Positions 56,492 to 64,000 of a DNA stretch of 64,000 nucleotides are shown here, piece by piece. Position 1 is the first letter of the stretch, and every line of letters begins with the position of its first letter. Source of the DNA: Hysterangium stoloniferum (taxonomy: Eukaryota; Basidiomycota; Agaricomycetes; Hysterangiales; Hysterangiaceae); contig WHVD01000022.1 in NCBI GenBank assembly GCA_015178975.1, forward strand, positions 496,001-560,000, written 5' to 3'. Position numbers and translations under genes: made by a program. The notes below the pieces were generated by a model that was given only the letters and a program-made list of their open reading frames with translations, ran no database searches and was not told the origin of the DNA.

Positions 56492-59400
56492 TTATGGTCT
56501 AGCATTTATATTGCTGACAATCAGTTTCTAAATCACAATAGTGAATTTTGGCGTTTTTAGGAATAAAAGGTTAACAGACCTTGTAACTTTGAACATCGCC
56601 CGAGAATTTGGATACTGTCCCATCAGCGCAGACCCAAAGCTATGCGAGATCTCAATGCGATACCGTTGCGAATATAATAAAATAGATTGTACCTCTTTGG
56701 CAACGGTGGTAATAAATCTCTCATCGTGTGAAATTAAAATGACGCCACCGTTCCATGCTGACAAGGCAGTCATCAACGCATCTAAACCCTCAATATCAAG
56801 GTGATTAGTCGGCTATAGAGGTGTTTAGGGTTGTGATGTTCATGTAAAACCGTGATTAAGCACCTCGTCAAGTAATAGAATGTGCGGATTCTGGAGGGAT
56901 AAAGCAGCGAAGGCCACTCGACTCTTTTGACCTCCAGAGAGCGTTCCAATTAACTGAAGCCTGTAAATACGTCCATAATTAGTACAATATTAACTTAGCG
57001 TGAGATTTTCCACCCACCCTATGATACCTGTTAAAGAAATCAGTAATGTTACCTCTCTTTGATTCATGGGGAATATAATGCCACCCGCCTGTTAATCCAA
57101 AGGAGCCAAGGTGATTGCGGTACTCTTGCTCGCTTTTCCCAGGGAACTTGGAAGCCAAAAACGCTACTGGTGTTTGAGACGGTACAAGTGCATCCACGTG
57201 GTGTTGTGCGAAGTAGGCAACACGAACACGTCCGTTCCGATTTACCTGGCCGGCAAGCGGTGCAAGTTCTCCGGTCAGCAGCTTAATACTAAGCATGCAT
57301 GTGATACGCCTTATTATAAGCATTATAATAATAATAAAATCACCTACAGCGTTGACTTTCCCGCCCCGTTCGCGCCTGAAGGACTTAATTATACGAAAAT
57401 GTACCAAACATGTTTACTCACCCACTACGGCAATCCGCGAGTCTGCCCCCACATCAATATCGATCCCACTTAATATGGGGCGGTCCTCGGTATATCCAAA
57501 AGTGACATTGGACAATTGCAAAAGAGGTGGTGAAATTTTTTCTGCGTCAGGGAACCTATTATGTGAAATCTATTTATTGCAGACGTAGCAGCATTTTATG
57601 TGTACTGACCTGAATTTTTCGGTATCTTCTGATGGTGGGGGCTCTAGATCGGGTAGCTAAACATCATGCATAAGAAATTATATTATACTTCATCTTACTA
57701 GATGATATACCTTCTCTAGGATTTTAATCTTCATCTGTGCTTGTGCGGCTAGACATGAGCCGTTAGCTTGGCCTCAACGGCTGGGAAGAGCGAGTGGACA
57801 CGAGCCTCGATTTGCATTATATCTCCATCGATCAATGAACGCTTGCAAGTGCTGCCGATAAACAACTTGATTCTCATATTCTTTTCTCATGTTTCGGTCA
57901 CGTTCGGACTTTGTTGCGTAGAATTGTGTGAAGTTTCTGTCCAAATTAACACATTCTTAGTTTCAAGGATGTTAGAAGGAGAAACAAACTAACCCTTTAT
58001 AATAATCCAAACGATTTGAGTGCTGATGTACAATATCAGTAGCCACAGCATCTCTTTACAATTTAAGTGGAATCATAAATAAAAGTTGCTTTTAAAGACC
58101 ACTCACAAGAATGCTCGGTCATGAGACCTATGAATGAGAAGTGAGCATTTGGTTATGTAAGGTGATTCAAACAAAACACGACTCACACAACCAAGATTGT
58201 ACCGGGCCAAGTCTGTAGGTAATCTTCCAGCCACGCCAAAGCATTTAAATCAACTGAGTGGAGCATTAATACTAAAAATAGACGTTTTAATGAGCCACGA
58301 ACTGTGGTTAGAAGGCTCATCGAGTAACAAAAGATTGGGCTAAGACACATGTCAGCACCCACGCTACCTATCAATCAAATAAAGAGCTGACTTTAACGAA
58401 AAGAGCCCTAGCGAGAGCGAGACGCATACTGTGGGAATGATATCAGTAGGTGCCTCCGAAAGTTACCATACTAGCTCACCGCCAACCACCGCTAAACAAT
58501 TTTGTAGGCCGTTGCTGGTCAGACTCAGAGAATCCAAGACCTTCAAATTACATTAGCTATACAATGAAGAGACAACGGAATAAGACTACCGGCTAGAAGG
58601 GCGGCAGCCCTTGCAGGTCCTGTTTCGGCCTCCATATCCGCTAACCGTTCGTGCACTTCAGCTAGTCGTGCCTCAGCCTCCTCTCTGGCGTCTTCGTGTC
58701 GACGCTCATCCCCTTCCTTCTCAAGACTTGCTAAGCGATCGTTAAGTACGCGTTCCTCCCGCAAAAGATGATCTCTCCAAACATCAGCTTTGAGCACCGA
58801 GTCTATCGCTAACGTATCATCACCAATAATCTATGCAAGTTGATTAGGAAATAAAAGTTAAATGCAACTATTGACCCGAACCTCTTGTTCGACGAATAAA
58901 ATAGTGATATGAGCAGGTACAGGGACTTCTCGTAGAGCGATATGTCTCAAGAGAGTACTTTTTCCAACACCATTGCGACCGATCAAGCCATATCTTCGTC
59001 CAGAAGCGAGCGTGAGGCTCGCACCAGTCCTGATTAAGAGTCTAATAACGACGAGCAGGGAAGATAGTAGCTTGTACGCACAATATACGATTTGAGCCAA
59101 AAGTTACGTCGATAGCAGGAAGGTGTATGTCTTTACTTTTGCCTTTGGAACTTGCCGCTGCTTCCAAGGAGTTCACCTGACGAGTTTACGTTAGCCTCCT
59201 GTAAATTACTCTGCATTATAACGTACTTTCATGAAGACCTCTTCATAAGATTGCTAAAGGAAAAATCAAACGGTTTTTTCCTATCCTTCTGCGTAGAGCT
59301 CTTACCTGTTTCCGTTGTGACTCGAGGAGTTTTGAGCCCTCGTATAAATCACGCTTGGCTCTCTTCTCAATTTTTGCCTGAGAAGGTAGTCAAAAGACGA

Positions 59401-59898
59401 GAGTATATAGCACCACAGAGCATTACATACTCTCAGCTTAGCTTCCTGTTTTTCAAGCTTTTTCACGTCTACTCGGGATGCCCTAGGCTTTGGTTTGTAC
59501 CACTCACAACAAGACAACAGACTTTGGTAAACTCACTTCGATTTATTGATGGACTCTAGGTCGACACCTTCGGAAAACGCTATTGTATTGGACATGGCAC
59601 CAGCCTTTGACATATCCATAACATTCCCCAATTTTCGGATAACAGGTCCCTTTGAACGACTTCGAGCCTTGATCTGTTCCTCCAGCATGTCACTCAAGCG
59701 TGTTAATAACCTATCCAAGGCTTCGTCATGGCCCTCAGCGACAGCTGATTCGAGGATGTTACGAGTTATGTGAAAGGTATCTTCATCTTCAGCAGCGTCG
59801 TCCACGAGATAACCCGCAAGATATTGTACGATTGTTTCTTCTGTCCCAGGTAAAGCATTGCGTATTTCTTCAGCGATATCGATAGCGTCCACTGACAT
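56492..59898 (-). CDS. GCN20: GCN20-type ABCF ATPase (translation and eIF2-alpha kinase regulation)
   Basis: About sixteen exons encode a soluble ABCF protein with twin ABC domains and no membrane segments. In yeast Gcn20 acts with Gcn1 at the ribosome to activate the kinase Gcn2; the same role is inferred here. The N-terminal domain ([20 protein letters not shown] ... [14 protein letters not shown]) is the GCN20/ABCF3 type. ABC1 has Walker [37 protein letters not shown], signature [16 protein letters not shown] and Walker [18 protein letters not shown]2 has [10 protein letters not shown] split by an intron, [24 protein letters not shown] and [15 protein letters not shown], with ISHDERF after it. 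The stop is TAA 56494-56492. Oddity: around 57749-57805 the frame continues (RYNANR to [13 protein letters not shown]) only with a GC-AG intron; otherwise it is frameshifted. Confidence 0.94.
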
Positions 59899-59904
59899 AA
59901 TTGA

Positions 59905-59934
59905 CCGGAGTGCTGCTTAGTCATCCCACTATGG
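59905..59934 (+). repeat. 30-bp direct repeat, left copy (GCN20 leader)
   Basis: Starts CCGGAGTGCTGCTTAG and ends CCCACTATGG, identical base for base to 63408-63437. It lies seven bases 5' of the GCN20 start codon, in its presumed leader. Together the two copies bracket the Crinkler-like gene. Confidence 0.9.
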
Positions 59935-60124
59935 GATTGCAACGATATATGGGAACACTCCAATTGTCTCATCTTTGATCTGTGATGAGGTGAAGCCTTA
60001 GTACTTTCATTCAATAGTATATTTTAAACAGTACCAGTTCATGTAAATTTAATAAACATTGTCTCATAATACCAACAGTGTGGTGCCACTAAGTGGGTCC
60101 CCAGCGCCGCACTGGGGGACTGGA

Positions 60125-60172
60125 TAGGGATATGGGGGATATAGGGGATATAGGGGATATAGGGGATAGAAC
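60125..60172 (+). repeat. Minisatellite of GGGGATATA units
   Basis: Four to five head-to-tail copies of a 9-bp unit GGGGATATA, in the presumed promoter or leader of the Crinkler-like gene, about 22-70 bp before its ATG. Confidence 0.85.
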
Positions 60173-60193
60173 ATAGGATTCTTCTCAGCTGCC

Positions 60194-63100
60194 ATGATGT
60201 CTGGTACCCAGCAATCTTTATCCTGGCAGCATTCTCCTAGTCAATCGCCAATTAAGAAACTTCTCCACACAACCACAAGAGGCACATCTTTTGAAGACGA
60301 GCAAAGCCAAGATCATGAGGTGTTAAAGAATACTATCATCACCATGGTCTACAGGGCTGTCCAGTCGGGGGTGCAAGAGTTCAATGTGGAAGTGGCTGCC
60401 ACTCTTCTGGCTCAGATTGCTCAAACGGCTAAACCACTTCTCCTGCCCGGCCTAGAAATCACTGGTTATGGTCAAAAATATATTGAAGCGAACATTGAGC
60501 TCTTCAACTTATTGGGTGAATGTTTACAAAAACGGTCATTTTCAGAGATTCGGAGCCTTCGCAAGTTTCTAGTGTATTTCTCTTGCGTCATTTGTCCTCA
60601 TTGCCCTTGCACTGATATTAGAGATGCTTCAATGTGTGAATAGCCCACATCCAACACACAATGAAGTATTAAAACCTATCCAAAATACACCCAAAAGTAA
60701 GGACAATCACAGCAAGATGTTTGTTCTATTGGTTCATGTTTTTTTTTGTCTGCAGTGATTTCTTCAACAAACCCAGACAGAAAGATACGAAGAATTACAC
60801 CTCCAGACCATATGCTCGGGATTGACGCAGTGCAGCAGAAAATTGATGAGGCACTGAAATTTATTCTCCCCGAAATTGAAACATTCCTAAAAAATCCCGA
60901 ACTACCCAAATGGAAGCCTCCACCTTTCATTAAAGACCCAAGCATTCTTGAGTTTCTCCAAGACCTTCAAATCCCAGCATATCCGGGTGGATCGCCAAGT
61001 CTTCTGTATCACAACCTCCATTGTCACGATGACAATGCTATTAAGAAGATATTTGGGGATGACAAACATATGTACTAGATTATATTTATTTCTTTTCAAG
61101 TGATTCTCATCATGGCTTTGTAGTTTCATTTGCAATACCTCTGGGTCAGGCAAAACCCGCCGTATATTGGAAGGCCTCACAAAGTACTGGGGATTTTACT
61201 TTGTCGCTGTTCAGGATACCAATGGTGTTGGCATCAAAGATTTAGAAGACGCCCTGAATGGTATCAGATCCTACAGAGAGTGGGTGAATGACCTGAACCC
61301 CTTTGAATCACAAGTACGGTACAAGATAAGTGACTCCAACATTCAGATTTCCAGAAGAGCCATTCAGAAGGTTTTGGCTTCACGAGTGGTGGTGTTTGAA
61401 GCGTTCCTCCGGCTTGCTATAGACCGTGATAAGAGCTTACAGCTAAAGCACCGGTACATTTGGTTGCTGTTCCAGCTATCCAATCGTCTGCCTGGGCTCG
61501 CAAGTCCGCATCCATTTGTTCAGATGAAGGACTGTTTAATCCGTGCCTCAGATGACGCTCTGGAGGAATTGATTTCTCGTCTTCGCACCATTCATTCAAG
61601 GGAGTTTCCGAAGTCAAGATTCATAATTGCACTGGATGAGGCGCAACATGCTGCACAACTATATCGCTATTCTTTTGTATCATCCAGCAGCCCTGAGATA
61701 TTCCGGTCTGTTCTCCGCGAAACAGTTAAGGTCTTTTTGCACTCGACAGTCAAGGTTATCGTGTCAGGCACAGGATTGTCCTTAGAGGAAGTGGAAGATG
61801 CCTTAAGTTCCAGTGTGGGAAAGCCTTCTGGGCGATTTGAGACGTTCGTAGACCTCGGGATGTCTGACAACCCACTGAAACTGGACGTGACCCTTCGACA
61901 GTATGTGCCTCTTTCTTTCCTGGAATCCGATTCGGCCAAGTATCTTCAACAGCGCATCAGGGAATATCTTCCGGGTCGGTGAGTCATATATCTTTTGCAA
62001 CCAACTAAGCCTGATCGGTGAAGATATCGGTTCCTTATATCTTTTGTGGAATTACTTTTGGCCAATGGGCTGGAATCTCCACACAGATTACTAAATAAAT
62101 ACATCCAACAATATGCCTTATGTACCCCCGGTGACAGTCTTTCCAGTGAATCTTTCATTGTGAAGGAGCACCCACTTCAGATTGAACCCAAGTTGCGGGG
62201 CTTTGATTGGGAAAAGCTTCGAGAGAGTAAGTCTCCTTGATCTCTCCTTACCCCATCTCACATAGAGTAGATCCGGAAAGCATCCAGGAAGTCGCAGCAA
62301 TAGTGCAGTCCCACTTGACTAAAGGTTCAACTCCTACATTCGGACCCTTAACACACAAGCATGTTGAGTATGGGATTGCTCGACTTTGTGAAAACCACCA
62401 AAACCACCAAGGACAAATAACGGAGCCACTTGCATTTCTGTCGATAATGAAGTGGTTTGAAACTCAAAATGATCTTTCTTTAAATATAAATCTCCGAGCG
62501 CAGCTAGCCAATCAACATTCGCGTGGGTATGGGTATGAAGAGCTAATCATTTTATACTTGCTTCGAACATTCTGTCACCCTACCAGATTACACATAATTT
62601 TCAAATTCTATGGTACTACCCCTGTATGGGCAAATCAGGAGGCGCGTATTGTTGCTCGCCTTAATGGAAATGAAGTACCAGTCGACGTTTTAGGAAATTT
62701 ACCAATGAACCCAGCTCTTGGTGTGGTGCATTACGCGGAAACAATTGAAGAGATTATAGGATGGATTGACGGATCTCCCACTGCTTCTGCAGTATTGGTG
62801 ACCTCTCATCTGTTTGGACCGGACATGATTATCAGGTTGCAGGATGGCATTTTTTTGATGGGCCAAGCAAAGTCTTATCTGGATGGTAACAAAAATGAAC
62901 TTAGTGCAGCTACTATTGTCAGTGCTTTAGATTCTCTCAATCCTGCACACTGGTTTAAACAACAGGTTTGTTTGTCATATTTATTGTTATCTTTGCTCAC
63001 ATCCTATTGCAGTCACAGCTGCGGCGACAAAAGCTCATTGACACCTTACAAAGATACAAAATACTTCGTTTTATTGCTGGCTATCCACTTCCTCCTGATC

Positions 63101-63279
63101 TTGACTTGGAAGCCCCGTCAGTCAAGACAGCTCACTCTAAACTTGGCTCAGTTGTCCTTGCAACCTTCAATCTGGACGCTTTCAGGGCCAAGTTCATTTC
63201 CTATGGTGAGACCAGAAATGCCTTGCAGCCAATGGAGCATGCCCTTGCACGCAAGCGAAAAATAGATATGATAAATTAA
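60194..63279 (+). CDS. Crinkler-like P-loop NTPase with C-terminal PD-(D/E)XK nuclease (929 aa, seven exons)
   Basis: Exons 60194-60571, 60624-60696, 60756-61071, 61124-61978, 62024-62226, 62268-62965 and 63013-63279 total 2790 nt and close in frame. After a 250-residue N-part without a recognisable header comes a STAND-like NTPase: Walker A NTSGSGKTRRILEGL (about 262-276), WGFYFVAVQD, Walker B FIIALDEAQ (about 430), sensor-like VIVSGTGLS, and the conserved YLPGRYRFLISFVELLL block. The last third fits a restriction-type nuclease: helix GYGYEELIILYLL, then GPDMIIRL and the strand FLMGQAKSY, giving the D...QxK form of the PD-(D/E)XK centre. This matches the Crinkler/RHS-like NTPase-nuclease architecture known from fungi and oomycetes, which are proposed to act in conflict or as effectors. 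Nuclease activity here is inferred. The gene diverges from GCN20 and is flanked by the 30-bp direct repeat. Confidence 0.82.
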
Positions 63280-63281
63280 CT

Positions 63282-63354
63282 ACTACTACTACTACTACTA
63301 CTACTGTTATTACTATTACTATTACTATTACTACTATTACTACTACTACTACCT
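63282..63354 (+). repeat. ACT/ATT trinucleotide microsatellite
   Basis: A run of TAC/ACT units with an inner block of alternating ATT-ACT, directly after the stop codon of the Crinkler-like gene. Ordinary slippage repeat. Confidence 0.95.
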
Positions 63355-63407
63355 AAGTGTAGAAGCACGAGAAATCAGCCGGATTTACATAGATGCTTCC
63401 GTCATAT

Positions 63408-63437
63408 CCGGAGTGCTGCTTAGTCATCCCACTATGG
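63408..63437 (+). repeat. 30-bp direct repeat, right copy
   Basis: Identical to 59905-59934, in the same orientation, about 130 bp after the Crinkler-like stop codon. Confidence 0.9.
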
Positions 63438-63590
63438 TGGACTACCAGCAATGAGTGGAAGTAGTGGGTATATTTACTCGGGTCTAGTATATAACTACTG
63501 TTGTTTGATAGCAGTAGTTCACAGCGATATAACATAATAGCAATGCAACCAGAGGGGAAATTGACGCCAATTAACTATCCAACCTATATT

Positions 63591-64000
63591 CTAAATTTCT
63601 TCGGAGCCAGTAGATGCTTCCGCAGCGCTTCTGCGGTTTCGTGGTATAAGGTCCACGTCCGAGTTCCCCCTCCACATCATTTCTCCTTCCGCTTGAATTG
63701 CTTGATCCTGGAACATTGACACCGGTTCCGTATCAGGGTAGAAAAATACCTGGCGCCCGTCGCCCGTAAGCTCAGGTCCCCCGGCACTGGACGGGCGTAA
63801 GAGTGTAGGCCGGGTAAGGGTGTACACCATCACGTTCCAGAATCCAGACGCAGAGAAAACCATGCCAGCGAAGACCACTGCTGGTACAGGCGCAGGCGAG
63901 GTGGTAACAAACCCTCGGATGCGGACAATCCCGACCGGTACCACCTTCGCGGAAAGTTCAGCAAAATCTGTGGGGGCGATTGAAAAGCGTGACTCACTGT
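63591..64000 (-). CDS. C-terminal part of a fungal 7TM receptor-like protein (gene continues beyond the window)
   Basis: The minus frame is open from the window edge to the stop at 63591. It shows two membrane segments in the style of TM6-TM7 of basidiomycete cAMP-receptor-like or GPCR-like proteins: VVPVGIVRIRGFVTT, then AVVFAGMVFSASGFWNVMVY followed by TLTRPTLLRPS at the cytoplasmic face. A hydrophilic tail of about 70 residues (DGRQVFFYPDTEP ... AAEASTGSEEI) follows. The SGFWN...YTLTRP junction is the most telling feature. The 5' exons lie outside the window. A short intron near 63968-63998 cannot be excluded, but the frame reads through. Ligand and coupling unknown. Confidence 0.55.
   Translation of the reverse strand, partial: SESRFSIAPTDFAELSAKVVPVGIVRIRGFVTTSPAPVPAVVFAGMVFSASGFWNVMVYTLTRPTLLRPSSAGGPELTGDGRQVFFYPDTEPVSMFQDQAIQAEGEMMWRGNSDVDLIPRNRRSAAEASTGSEEI

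Noticed and set aside
60125-63354. CRISPR-like or origin-type repeats
   Set aside because: The repeats are a 9-bp minisatellite and a trinucleotide microsatellite without spacers; the organism is a eukaryote.

Overview
The window looks like a basidiomycete (probably Agaricomycete) chromosome segment. The host genes are cut by many short introns of about 45-70 nt with GT-AG borders. The proteins are of fungal or basidiomycete types: a DUF6533-type membrane protein, a Crinkler-like NTPase-nuclease and a fungal 7TM receptor tail. The species cannot be named from the sequence alone.

Layout. (a) 1-3.2 kb: the end of a DUF6533-like membrane protein gene running in from outside the window, then a stub of a fungal NLR-type N-terminus. 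(b) 3.2-44 kb: an accessory, repeat-built region. Its backbone is a roughly 6-kb unit repeated about seven times on the minus strand. Each unit holds a five-exon gene of an unrecognised family (called family A here), its conserved 5' flank, a decayed Ty1/copia element and a spacer. Three minus-strand family A copies can be read through by splicing (CDS ends at 19670, 25594 and 41256; 611, 600 and 593 aa). A divergent plus-strand paralogue (12115-14064, 577 aa) is also open. The other copies are broken by stops, frameshifts, deletions or insertions. (c) Younger insertions sit inside this array: a near-complete copia element (31363-36048; two mismatches between its LTRs by eye; one in-frame TGA), a 1.74-kb gag-only copia-type element (29353-31090), two solo LTRs, and a 1.1-kb TIR element with a 9-bp target duplication. 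(d) 44.2-59.9 kb: an orderly housekeeping block on the minus strand, GCN20-type ABCF ATPase, DNA topoisomerase II (TOP2) and a 1915-aa coiled-coil protein. (e) 60-63.3 kb: a seven-exon Crinkler-like P-loop NTPase/PD-(D/E)XK nuclease gene bracketed by a 30-bp direct repeat, one copy of which lies just 5' of the GCN20 start codon. (f) 63.6-64 kb: the C-terminal end of a 7TM receptor-like gene.

The sharp boundary near 44 kb separates a gene-poor, transposon-rich array from conserved genes. Within the array, family A genes and copia remnants appear to have been amplified together as one segment, and later transposons inserted into individual copies. All exon models were derived by eye from splice-site consensus and frame continuity. 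No database search was possible.
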